Source: JACZWL01 sp046756445
GTDB lineage: Bacteria > Pseudomonadota > Gammaproteobacteria > Steroidobacterales > Woeseiaceae
Length of the DNA: 37,900 nucleotides
Direction: 5' to 3'
Assembly: GCA_046756445.1 (NCBI GenBank)
Contig: JBHHWI010000018.1
Span: 1 to 37,900, forward strand
The position numbers were made by a program, and so were the translations under genes. Position 1 is the stretch's first letter. Each line of letters begins with the position of its first letter. Below the pieces are notes generated by a model. The model was given only the letters and a program-made list of their open reading frames with translations, made no database searches and was not told the DNA's origin. Of this stretch, positions 17,682 to 25,535 are shown piece after piece.

Positions 17682-18005
17682 TCAGACGCTGAAGCTCTCC
17701 CCGCAGCCACACTCGCCGGTCACATTGGGATTCCTGAAACGAAACGCTTCGTTCAGACCCCGCTTGACGAAATCGACTTCCGTGCCGTCGATCACTTTGA
17801 GGCTTTTCTTGTCGACGATCACCTTGACGCCGTGATATTCGAAAACGGTGTCCGAGTCGGCGATGTCATCGGCATAGTTGACGACATACGCGTATCCGGA
17901 GCAGCCGGTCTTTTTCACGCCCACGCGGAGGCCGACGCCCTTGCCCCGGGCATCGAGATAGCTTTTGACGCGTTCGGCCGCGGGTTCGGTCAGCGAAACA
18001 GCCAT
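17682..18005 (-). CDS. iscA: IscA-type A-type Fe-S carrier
   Basis: 107 aa with cysteines at 35, 99 and 101 (TGCSG and ECGCGESF), exactly the E. coli IscA length and positions. A-type carriers take Fe-S clusters from a scaffold to apo-proteins. The sequence is nearer IscA than ErpA (GLRVGVKKTGCSGYAYV; VDFVKRGLNEAF). A TTG further upstream (18017) overlaps the previous stop, but the ATG at 18005 gives the conserved length and N-terminus (MAVSLTEPAAERV). It is the last gene of trmJ-iscS-iscU-like-iscA; hscB, hscA and fdx do not follow. Confidence 0.93.
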   Translation of the reverse strand: MAVSLTEPAAERVKSYLDARGKGVGLRVGVKKTGCSGYAYVVNYADDIADSDTVFEYHGVKVIVDKKSLKVIDGTEVDFVKRGLNEAFRFRNPNVTGECGCGESFSV

Positions 18006-18013
18006 TTGTCCGG

Positions 18014-18406
18014 TCAATCCTCCGTGGTCGTCGTTGCCGTCAACGCTATATGGAGCGTATTTGCAGCGTCTTCAAGTATAAACACCCGCCCGGTCTTCTC
18101 CATAGGGATCTCAAGCCTTTCCATCAGACCGTCGACGTCCATGGCGGTCAGCGCCGATACCGACTTCCCCTCCGTGACCGCGCAAAACGCCTCGGACGCT
18201 GCAATGAGGTGCGGACATCCGAAAACACGGTATCGAAGCAGCCGGATCGTATCCCCGTCTGCAACAGCGGACAGGATGACCCGCATGCCTGGCCCGGACT
18301 CCGCGGCCTCGCCCGTCACGGCATCATCGTACTCATCGGGCAAATGGCCTGCGTGAACGGGGTTCGCAAAATGACGTCGAACGAGCTCGCTGTAACGATT
18401 CCTCAT
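18014..18406 (-). CDS. Divergent IscU/NifU-N-like protein lacking ligand residues
   Basis: 130 aa. Position and sequence (N-terminal HFANPVHAG, the RYRVFGCPHLIAASE block, EGKS, the C-terminal LEDA segment) identify an IscU homologue. Aligned by eye with E. coli IscU, only Cys63 is kept (Cys64 here). Cys37 corresponds to Ser37, Asp39 to Pro39, His105 to Gly106 and Cys106 to Arg107. The HscA-binding LPPVK is IPMEK. It should not assemble a [2Fe-2S] cluster in the canonical way. The ATG at 18406 overlaps the iscS stop as ATGA; longer frames run into iscS. It could be an inactive partner, a sulfur acceptor with one thiol, or a repurposed protein. Confidence 0.85.
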   Translation of the reverse strand: MRNRYSELVRRHFANPVHAGHLPDEYDDAVTGEAAESGPGMRVILSAVADGDTIRLLRYRVFGCPHLIAASEAFCAVTEGKSVSALTAMDVDGLMERLEIPMEKTGRVFILEDAANTLHIALTATTTTED

Positions 18407-19587
18407 GCTGTCCGATTGCGCGCCGGTGCTATCGCCCGCAGGTGATCGACGGCGTCGGTATAACGGGCGGCCGCCAAATCGACTTCCGCATCTGTCGTAC
18501 CCCGGCCGAAGCTGAAACGAATCGCGCTCTGTGCCAGCGCATCGTCGCGACCGAGCGCCCGAAGCACGTACGATGGCTCTCCGCTTGTTGCATTGCAGGC
18601 GGCACCGCTGCCGACGCACAGCGGTTCGAGCGCAAGCATCAGGCTCTCGCCCTCTATCCCCTCGATGCTGACGTTCAGGATGCCCGGAAACGATTGTGTG
18701 TCGCTGCCGTTGCGCAGAATGCCGGCTATCTCGCCGATGCCTGCCCATATGCGGTCACGGAGTCGCCGCAGATGTGCGATGTCCCCGTCCAGCCTGGATT
18801 TCGCCAGCATCGCCGCGGCGCCGAGCCCGACGATCTGGTGAACCGCAAGCGTGCCCGGCCTGACTCCCCGTTGTTGCCCGCCGCCGTGCAGCAATGGCTC
18901 CACGCGGCACGACGGCCGATCGGCGACATAAAGTGCGCCGATGCCTTTCGGTCCGTAGAACTTGTGCGCCGTCAACGACAGCAGGTCGACCGGGAGTGTC
19001 GACAGATCTATCGGCAGCTTACCCACAGACTGCGCCGCGTCGACATGAAACAACAGATCACGACGGCGGCAGCACTCACCGATGCGCTGAATATCCTGCA
19101 TGACGCCGGTCTCGTTGTTGACGTGCATGACCGACACGAGCTGCGTGTCGTCGCGAATCGCGGCGTCCAGCTCATCCAGTGCCAGCAGTCCGTCGGGCTG
19201 CGGCGCCAGGTAGGTGACCTCGAATCCCTCGCGCTGCAGTGCCGCAAACGTATCGGTAACGGCCTTGTGCTCGGTCGGCATGGTGATCAGGTGTTTGCCG
19301 CGGTTCGCCCGGTATCGTGCCGCGCCGACGATGCCGAGATTGTCCGACTCGGTCGCGCCCGAAGTCCAGATCAGCTCGCGCGCATCGGCATGCAACAGGC
19401 CGGCCAGCTGCTCGCGAGCCGTCTCGACGGCCAGCATCGAGCGCCTGCCGGCCAGGTGTGTCGACGACGGGTTGCCAAACGTGCCATCCGAGGTGAGATA
19501 CGCCGACATCGCCTCCGCCACGGCCGGGTCGACCGGGGTTGTCGCGGCATGATCGAGATAAACGAATTCTGTCGGGTTGCGCAGCAT
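18403..19587 (-). CDS. iscS: Cysteine desulfurase IscS
   Basis: 394 aa PLP enzyme converting cysteine to alanine plus a protein persulfide. His107, the PLP lysine (Lys209 in TAHKFYG) and the catalytic loop cysteine (Cys331 in GSGAACNATSGEPSYV) are present. The long loop marks it as group I. The C-terminus stops at AVDHLRAIAPARNRTA, without the SPLWxM...EWAHH tail of E. coli IscS (404 aa). It shares one base with the trmJ stop (TAATG) and is coupled to the IscU-like gene by ATGA. There is no iscR in front. Confidence 0.94.
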   Translation of the reverse strand: MLRNPTEFVYLDHAATTPVDPAVAEAMSAYLTSDGTFGNPSSTHLAGRRSMLAVETAREQLAGLLHADARELIWTSGATESDNLGIVGAARYRANRGKHLITMPTEHKAVTDTFAALQREGFEVTYLAPQPDGLLALDELDAAIRDDTQLVSVMHVNNETGVMQDIQRIGECCRRRDLLFHVDAAQSVGKLPIDLSTLPVDLLSLTAHKFYGPKGIGALYVADRPSCRVEPLLHGGGQQRGVRPGTLAVHQIVGLGAAAMLAKSRLDGDIAHLRRLRDRIWAGIGEIAGILRNGSDTQSFPGILNVSIEGIEGESLMLALEPLCVGSGAACNATSGEPSYVLRALGRDDALAQSAIRFSFGRGTTDAEVDLAAARYTDAVDHLRAIAPARNRTA

Positions 19588-20312
19588 TATTCCGTGACGC
19601 GGTCGCGTGCTTTCGGGTCCAGTGCCGAAAGCATGCCGCGGAGGATATTGATCTCGTTCTGATCCGGCCGCGCCCGTACGAACAGGCGGCGCAATCGTCG
19701 CATCAGGTGACGCGGATTATCCGGGTCCAGGAAACCGCCATCGGTCAGCACTTCCTCGAGATGCGCGTAGAAATGCGCGAGTTCCTCGGCGGTGGCCGGC
19801 GCCGTTTCAGACACGTATTCGTCACCGGATCGACCGATCTCGGCAACGCGCAGCTCGTAGCAAATTATCTGAACTGCCATTGCCAGATTCAACGAGCTGA
19901 AGCCGGGCTCGGTCGGGATGGTCAACAAGGTGTGGCAGCGGTCGATGTCTTCGTTCGTGAGGCCCGATTTCTCCGGGCCGAATACCGCCGCCACCGTACC
20001 GTTGTGGCTTTCCTGCAGCAATCTCATCGCGCACTCTCGCGGCGCCATGCTCGGCCAGCCGATCGATCTCGATCTCGCGCTCGCGCCGGCGACGTAAACA
20101 CAATCACGCAGCGCTTCATCGAGGCTGCCGACTACTCTGGCGGAGTCAAGAATGTCCTCGGCTCCGGAGGCGCGTGCGCGCGCCTCCTCGTGCGGAAATT
20201 GCCTGGGGCTTACCAGCATCATATCGCTCTGCCCCATGTTCTTCATCGCCCGCGCCGCCGCGCCGATGTTGCCCGGGTGAGTCGTGCCGACAAGAATGAT
20301 TCGAACCGTCAT
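19587..20312 (-). CDS. trmJ: tRNA (cytidine/uridine-32-2'-O)-methyltransferase TrmJ
   Basis: 241 aa SPOUT methyltransferase that 2'-O-methylates residue 32 of the tRNA anticodon loop. Typical motifs are VGTTHPGNIGAAARAMKNMG at the N-terminus, FGPEKSGLTNEDI and SSLNLAMAVQ in the knot, and a C-terminal helical extension. The start is the ATG at 20312; the longer open frame would run into suhB. As in E. coli it lies between suhB (divergent) and the isc genes. A TAGAAT hexamer (20328-20323) lies only 10 nt before the ATG. Confidence 0.94.
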   Translation of the reverse strand: MTVRIILVGTTHPGNIGAAARAMKNMGQSDMMLVSPRQFPHEEARARASGAEDILDSARVVGSLDEALRDCVYVAGASARSRSIGWPSMAPRECAMRLLQESHNGTVAAVFGPEKSGLTNEDIDRCHTLLTIPTEPGFSSLNLAMAVQIICYELRVAEIGRSGDEYVSETAPATAEELAHFYAHLEEVLTDGGFLDPDNPRHLMRRLRRLFVRARPDQNEINILRGMLSALDPKARDRVTE

Positions 20313-20377
20313 GAGGTCTGGTATTCTACCGCCCCCCTGCGGGAAATCGTTCTTTTCAAATATGGCGGAAACCACCA

Positions 20378-21175
20378 ATGCATGCACTGCTCAATGTTGC
20401 CGTTATGGCCGCTCACAGCGGCGGTGACACGCTCATTCGCAGCCTGCCCAGGCTGGACAGGATCAAGGTCGAACAAAAAGGCCGCAACGATTTCGTCAGC
20501 GAAGCGGATCGAAATGCCGAAAAAGCGGTTATCGATACGATCCTCAAACACTATCCGGACCACGCGATTCTCGCCGAAGAAAGCGGCCGCCAGGGCGATT
20601 CCGACTACGTGTGGGTCATTGATCCCCTGGACGGCACGACAAATTTCCTGCACGGCTTCCCCGTTTTCTGTGTGTCCGTCGGTTTGCTGCACAAGAACCG
20701 CCCCGAACACGCGGCGGTCTACGATCCATTGCGCCAGGAGCTCTTCACCGCGTCCCGCGGCCAGGGAGCCCAGCTCGACAGCCGGCGAATACGTGTGAGC
20801 AAGCAGACCTCGCTCGCGCGTGCCCTGATCGGAACGGGTTTCCCGTTCCGCGACTCGAACATCCCGATCTGGCCATACCTGAAGATGCTGCAAACCGTGC
20901 TGGCCCACACCAGCGGCGTTCGTCGGGCAGGCGCCGCCGCGCTCGATCTGTGCTACGTCGCAGCGGGCAGGCTGGACGGTTTCTGGGAAACGGGACTGAG
21001 CAAATGGGACCTGGCTGCGGGCGCCCTCATCATCCGGGAAGCCGGCGGCATCATCAGCGGCCTCGACGGCAGCGAGGACTTCCTGGATACGGGCCATGTG
21101 CTGACCGGGTCACCCAGGATATACAGCGGTCTCGCGAAAATACTGGGCCCGCACATCAAGGAGCAGTTCGGGTAA
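20378..21175 (+). CDS. suhB: Inositol-1-monophosphatase SuhB
   Basis: 265 aa Mg2+-dependent phosphatase. In E. coli, SuhB also acts in rRNA antitermination. Metal-binding motifs are all present: AEESG (Glu67/Glu68), IDPLDGTTNF (Asp82 and Asp85) and SKWDLAAG (Asp211). The ATG has GGCGGA about 8 nt upstream. It is divergent from trmJ across 65 bp and ends 17 bp from the stop of convergent secF. Confidence 0.95.
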   Translation: MHALLNVAVMAAHSGGDTLIRSLPRLDRIKVEQKGRNDFVSEADRNAEKAVIDTILKHYPDHAILAEESGRQGDSDYVWVIDPLDGTTNFLHGFPVFCVSVGLLHKNRPEHAAVYDPLRQELFTASRGQGAQLDSRRIRVSKQTSLARALIGTGFPFRDSNIPIWPYLKMLQTVLAHTSGVRRAGAAALDLCYVAAGRLDGFWETGLSKWDLAAGALIIREAGGIISGLDGSEDFLDTGHVLTGSPRIYSGLAKILGPHIKEQFG

Positions 21176-21192
21176 GATGCCGGCACCGTCGG

Positions 21193-22134
21193 CTATGGCA
21201 GATCGTCGACGAGCTCGGAATCTTCCGCCGGCGGAAGAAGGTCCTGTGCGCTGACGTCGAGGTATAGTGCCGTAGCACTCGCCGTATAAACCGAGGAATA
21301 GGTACCTACGATCACCCCGACGATCAGGGCGATCGAGAACGGGGCAACCGCCTCGCCGCCGAACGAAAAAAGCGCGGACAGAACGAGCAGCGTCGTCACG
21401 CCGGTGATGACGGTGCGCGCCAGCATTTCGTTGATCGATGCATTCATCGACTCCTCGGGCGTGCTGCCGCGGAACTTGACGAAGTTTTCGCGAATCCTGT
21501 CGAATGCCACGACCGTGTCGTTGAGAGAGTACCCGATGACTGCGAGCACGGCCGCCAGGACCGTAAGATCAAACTGCAAGCGAAAAATCGAAAAGAATCC
21601 GACGGTCAATATGACGTCGTGTGCCAATGCTGCAACTGCACCGGCCGCGAATTTCCACTGAAAGCGCATCATGACGTAGGCAAAGATCAGGAGCAGCACG
21701 AATATCGTCGCCAGGCCGCCCTGCTCCTGTAGCTCCTTGCCGACTTGCGGGCCGACAATCTCGACGCGGCGGAGTTCGACGCCCGGTTCGTCGGCGGCCA
21801 GTGTCGTGCTCAGGGATTCGCGTATCGCGTCGGCGTCGGAACCCGATTGCGGCGGGAGCCTGACCAGCACGTCCGTTTCGGTGCCGAAGCGTTGCACCTG
21901 CACGTCGGTGAATCCCGCGTCGCCCAGAACCCGCCTTATACGCTCGAGATCCGCCGCCTGCGGATAAGCGACCTCGAGGAGCACACCCCCGGTAAAATCG
22001 ATGCCGAACTCGAGCCCTCTTAGCGTAATGGATGACAGGGAAACGATGATGGCCAGGATGGACAAGGCCGTAGTGGCCAGGCGCCGGCCGCGGCTCAGGA
22101 AATCGATCGATGTTTTCTCTTTGATCAAACGCAT
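21193..22134 (-). CDS. secF: Protein translocase subunit SecF
   Basis: 313 aa inner-membrane protein. With SecD and YajC it uses the proton gradient to help complete Sec export. An N-terminal helix is followed by FGIDFTGGVLLEV, a periplasmic P4-type domain, then five more helices. These include RND-like LNDTVVAFDRIREN (about 215-230) and the MLARTVITGVTTLL region. The ATG at 22134 (MRLIKEKTSIDFL) is preferred; earlier in-frame starts overlap secD. It is 10 bp after secD. Confidence 0.96.
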   Translation of the reverse strand: MRLIKEKTSIDFLSRGRRLATTALSILAIIVSLSSITLRGLEFGIDFTGGVLLEVAYPQAADLERIRRVLGDAGFTDVQVQRFGTETDVLVRLPPQSGSDADAIRESLSTTLAADEPGVELRRVEIVGPQVGKELQEQGGLATIFVLLLIFAYVMMRFQWKFAAGAVAALAHDVILTVGFFSIFRLQFDLTVLAAVLAVIGYSLNDTVVAFDRIRENFVKFRGSTPEESMNASINEMLARTVITGVTTLLVLSALFSFGGEAVAPFSIALIVGVIVGTYSSVYTASATALYLDVSAQDLLPPAEDSELVDDLP

Positions 22135-22144
22135 CGATGCAACC

Positions 22145-23956
22145 CTATACCGGTACGCCGGCAATACGCCGGCCGCCAAAGGCGAAATTGACGACGGATC
22201 GCGTTCCGACGATGGCTGTAAACATCGACGTTACGATGCCGAGGGACAGCGTTACCGCAAAGCCCCTGATCGGTCCCGTGCCGAAGATGAGGAGCACGAT
22301 CGCTGCAATAAGCGTCGTGATATTGGCATCGGCAATGGACGACAGCGCTTTCTCGTAGCCGGAATGTATCGCCGCCTGAGGCGAATTCCCGGCGGCGAGC
22401 TCCTCGCGAATTCTTTCGAAGATCAGCACGTTCGCATCGACCGCCATTCCGACAGTCAGGACGATGCCGGCGATGCCAGGCAGGGTCAGTGAGGCCTGCA
22501 GCAACGAGAGCAGCGCGATAATGAAAACGAGATTCGAGAACAGCGCCAAGTTCGCAATCATACCGAACCACCGGTAATAAAACGCCATGAAGATAATCAC
22601 GGCGATAAACCCGATCTGCACTGCGCTGAAGCCCCGATCGATATTGTCATGGCCGAGGCTCGGACCAATTGTTCGTTCTTCTACCTTATAGACCGGTGCC
22701 GCGAGTGCGCCGGCGCGCAGCAGCAGCGCAAGGTCGCGCGCTTCAATCGGAGTAAGTCCGGTAATCTGAAAATTGTTCTTGAATGTGCCCCGAATCGTCG
22801 CAGTGTTGATGATCTCTTCGGTCCTGATGTCCCGCGTTGCCGGGACGCCATCGACCACATGCGTTTCGCGTCGTGTTTCGATAAAAACCGTTGACATCGG
22901 CTTGTTGAGGTTTTCAATGGTCGTCTTGAGCATGCGCTCACCGCCGGCGGTATCGAGCTTGATGAACACGGCCGGTTGCCCCTCGCTGAAGCCGGACTCC
23001 GCATCCACGATCTGGTCGCCCGAAGCGACGACCTGGCGTTTCAGAATCTGGGAACGTTCGTCACCGCGCCCCGGATAGCGGCGGGCACCCGGACTGTCGC
23101 CCGTCTCGTCGACCAGGCGGAATTCGAGCGTGGCAGTTGCGGTCAGGATCCGGTTGAGCTCGTTCGGGTCCTGGACGCCGGGCAATTGCACGACGATGCG
23201 ATCGGCACCCTGCCGTTGAACGAGCGGTTCGGCGACCCCGAGCTGATTGACGCGATTCCTCAGGGTCGTCATGTTTTGCTCGATCGCAAAATCCTGCCTG
23301 GCCTTGATCTGCTGCTCGCTCATGCGGAGCCTGAACGACCTGCCATCGGCGCCGTCGATGACCAACAGGTCCCGGTCGGCATTGCGCACGATGTCCCGGG
23401 CCTTCTCGAAATCCGCGTCCCGTCTGACACGGACGGTGATCGTCTGGCCCTCGACCCTTACCTGCCGAGGAATGTTTGCCTCCTGTAGACGTTCGCCGAA
23501 ATCCTGCTCGTAGGATTCGAGGCGTTTCTCTATCGCCGCCTGCATATCGACCTCGAGAAGCACATACACGCCGCCGCGCAGGTCGAGGCCCAGGCTCATC
23601 GGGTTCAAGCCGAGATTGCGCACCCAGTCCGGCAGCTTAGGCGCAAGAGTCAGGGCGACGCTTGCGCCCCGGCCGATCCGTTCCCGCAGGCGCTCGCCCG
23701 ATGCAAGCTGATCCTCGACGGACGCGAATCTCAACACCACCCTGCCGTCATCGACATAGGCTGCCTCGGGTTGCAGTTCGCCTGCTTCCAGGATGCGGAC
23801 AATCTGCGCGACTTTCGCCTGCCCGTAAGGATCTCCATCGCTGCTTGCGACCTGAACCGCCGGCGCGCTGCCGTAGATATTCGGTAACGCGAGCAGCGAG
23901 CCGAGCAGCACGATGACGACTACCAGCCAGTTTAGCCACGCCGGATAACGATTCAT
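22145..23956 (-). CDS. secD: Protein translocase subunit SecD
   Basis: 603 aa. Features run in order: first transmembrane helix (about 9-28), the LGLDLRGGVYVLLEVD motif, and a large periplasmic P1 domain with the PGVQDP segment. A five-helix C-terminal membrane bundle (from about 440) contains TVGMAVDANVLIFERIREEL. Length and order match E. coli SecD (615 aa). It lies between yajC and secF in the queA-tgt-yajC-secD-secF cluster. Confidence 0.97.
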   Translation of the reverse strand: MNRYPAWLNWLVVVIVLLGSLLALPNIYGSAPAVQVASSDGDPYGQAKVAQIVRILEAGELQPEAAYVDDGRVVLRFASVEDQLASGERLRERIGRGASVALTLAPKLPDWVRNLGLNPMSLGLDLRGGVYVLLEVDMQAAIEKRLESYEQDFGERLQEANIPRQVRVEGQTITVRVRRDADFEKARDIVRNADRDLLVIDGADGRSFRLRMSEQQIKARQDFAIEQNMTTLRNRVNQLGVAEPLVQRQGADRIVVQLPGVQDPNELNRILTATATLEFRLVDETGDSPGARRYPGRGDERSQILKRQVVASGDQIVDAESGFSEGQPAVFIKLDTAGGERMLKTTIENLNKPMSTVFIETRRETHVVDGVPATRDIRTEEIINTATIRGTFKNNFQITGLTPIEARDLALLLRAGALAAPVYKVEERTIGPSLGHDNIDRGFSAVQIGFIAVIIFMAFYYRWFGMIANLALFSNLVFIIALLSLLQASLTLPGIAGIVLTVGMAVDANVLIFERIREELAAGNSPQAAIHSGYEKALSSIADANITTLIAAIVLLIFGTGPIRGFAVTLSLGIVTSMFTAIVGTRSVVNFAFGGRRIAGVPV

Positions 23957-23979
23957 CGAGTGGGGCTTCCAGCGCCCGA

Positions 23980-24303
23980 TCAGGCTGCGTCGAACGTGCC
24001 TTTCGGCACGACTGCGGACACGGTCGACTTCTGAATCTTGATTTCTACGTTATCGGCAATCCTGAGCGTCGCGTAATGATCGCTCACCGCCGTGACCTTG
24101 CCGAGGACCCCGCCGGCCGTCAGCACCTCATCGCCGGTCGATAACGCGGCAACCAGCTCGTTGTGGGCCTTCTGCCGTTTCTGTTGTGGACGGATCAGCA
24201 AGAAATAGAATGCCGCAAATATGATCAGCATCGGCAGCAGGAATCCCAGCGGGCTGCCTTGCTGTGCACCCTGGGCATAGGCGGTATTGATGAAGAAGTC
24301 CAT
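23980..24303 (-). CDS. yajC: Sec translocon accessory subunit YajC
   Basis: 107 aa. One transmembrane helix (about 19-37, FLLPMLIIFAAFYFLLIRPQ) is followed by the RPQQKRQKAHNELVAALSTGDEV-type cytoplasmic region typical of YajC. It binds SecDF. It is 23 bp before secD, and its own promoter may lie in the 104-bp gap after tgt. Confidence 0.95.
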   Translation of the reverse strand: MDFFINTAYAQGAQQGSPLGFLLPMLIIFAAFYFLLIRPQQKRQKAHNELVAALSTGDEVLTAGGVLGKVTAVSDHYATLRIADNVEIKIQKSTVSAVVPKGTFDAA

Positions 24304-24334
24304 GATCAGCCGTGATGAGCCTCAGAAATCGGGC

Positions 24335-24367
24335 GCGCTATTATGACATAGCGCTTTGTTTTGACCA
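24335..24367 (-). promoter_or_regulatory. Candidate promoter of yajC-secD-secF within an inverted repeat
   Basis: On the minus strand: TGGTCA (24367-24362), a 16-bp spacer and CATAAT (24345-24340), at 4/6 and 5/6 of consensus. The -10 is embedded in an inverted repeat with arms GCGCTA (24335-24340) and TAGCGC (24349-24354), which could be an operator or a small hairpin. It lies in the tgt-yajC gap. Confidence 0.4.
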
Positions 24368-24407
24368 GCCACGTATGTGAGGCGTCGAACACGGGAATTC
24401 AAGTGCT

Positions 24408-25535
24408 TCAGGATGATTCGCCAGAATACGCCGACCGGATGTGTCCGATCGTCGCCTCGAGGTCTCCGGCATCGATGGCCGCGCGCAATCGCGCCATCAG
24501 CTGCTGGTAGTAGTAAAGGTTGTGGATCGTGGCAAGTCGTGGCCCGAGCATTTCGCCGCATTTCTCGAGATGGCGCAGGTAGGCGAGACTGTAATTGGCG
24601 CAGGTATAGCAATCACAGTCCGGGTCCGGGGGACCGGTATCGTCGCTGTATTGTGAATTCCGGATCTTCACGACACCCCGCGACGTGAACAGGTGACCGT
24701 TTCGCGCATGCCGCGTCGGCATCACGCAATCGAACAGGTCAACGCCGCGCGCGACGGCATCGGCAATATCGACCGGCGTGCCGACACCCATCAGGTAGCG
24801 CGGACTGCCCGCCGGCATATCCGGTAGCAGCGCCTCGAGGACTTTGAGCCGCTCGGATGTCGATTCTCCGACTGCGAGCCCGCCGATCGCATATCCGTCA
24901 AAGTCGGTATCGGTCAGCCCGGCCAGGGACTCGGCCCGCAGCGCAGCATATACGCTGCCCTGCACGATACCGAACAGCGCCTCGCCGCGGGCACAATCGG
25001 CATTTCGCAATTCATCGAATCGACGCCGGCTGCGCCGCGCCCAGCCAAGCGAGAGCTCCATCGACTCACGGGCCTCCTTTTCGGGCACCGGGTACGGCGT
25101 GCACTCGTCAAAGACCATCGCCACGTCGGCGTCCAGGTCGTGCTGTATTTCCACGGATTTCTCCGGCGTGAGAAACACGTCGTCGCCGTCGATCGGCGAT
25201 TGAAACAATACACCGTCCTCGCTGAGCTTTCTGATCGCAGCCAGGGAAAAGACCTGGAAGCCGCCGGAATCGGTGAGGATCGGGCCGGGCCAGTTCATGA
25301 ACTGGTGCAGCCCGCCGTGCCGGCGAATGACACCGGACCCCGGGCGCAGCATCAGGTGAAAGGTGTTGCCGAGTATGATGTCAGCGCCGCCTGCGGCGAC
25401 CTCCTCCGGCGTCACCCCCTTGACGGTACCGTAGGTTCCGACCGGCATGAAAGCCGGCGTTCGCACTCTGCCCCGGCGAAATGTCAGGATCCCCCGGCGT
25501 GCGGCACCGCAGCTTGACGAGATTTCAAATATCAC
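24408..25535 (-). CDS. tgt: tRNA-guanine transglycosylase
   Basis: 375 aa with the GTG start at 25535, the same length as E. coli Tgt. It exchanges guanine-34 for preQ1 in GUN-anticodon tRNAs. The nucleophile region ILTDSGGFQVFS (Asp89), DCVMPTR and the zinc site (Cys307, Cys309, Cys312 in CDCYTC and His338) are present. The GTG overlaps the queA stop as GTGA and gives IFEI...ARRG at the N-terminus, matching E. coli KFEL...ARRG. The longer open frame runs into queA and is rejected. Confidence 0.96.
   Translation of the reverse strand: MIFEISSSCGAARRGILTFRRGRVRTPAFMPVGTYGTVKGVTPEEVAAGGADIILGNTFHLMLRPGSGVIRRHGGLHQFMNWPGPILTDSGGFQVFSLAAIRKLSEDGVLFQSPIDGDDVFLTPEKSVEIQHDLDADVAMVFDECTPYPVPEKEARESMELSLGWARRSRRRFDELRNADCARGEALFGIVQGSVYAALRAESLAGLTDTDFDGYAIGGLAVGESTSERLKVLEALLPDMPAGSPRYLMGVGTPVDIADAVARGVDLFDCVMPTRHARNGHLFTSRGVVKIRNSQYSDDTGPPDPDCDCYTCANYSLAYLRHLEKCGEMLGPRLATIHNLYYYQQLMARLRAAIDAGDLEATIGHIRSAYSGESS

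Noticed and set aside
17682..18017. Calling the A-type carrier ErpA
   Set aside because: Sequence, length (107 aa) and cysteine spacing 35/99/101 match IscA, and it sits in the isc cluster.
18407..18748. Longer IscU-like protein
   Set aside because: The upstream part is inside iscS in another frame and has shadow-ORF composition (rich in R, G, S).
18442..19662. 406-residue frame opposite iscS
   Set aside because: Antisense shadow of iscS with no domain features.
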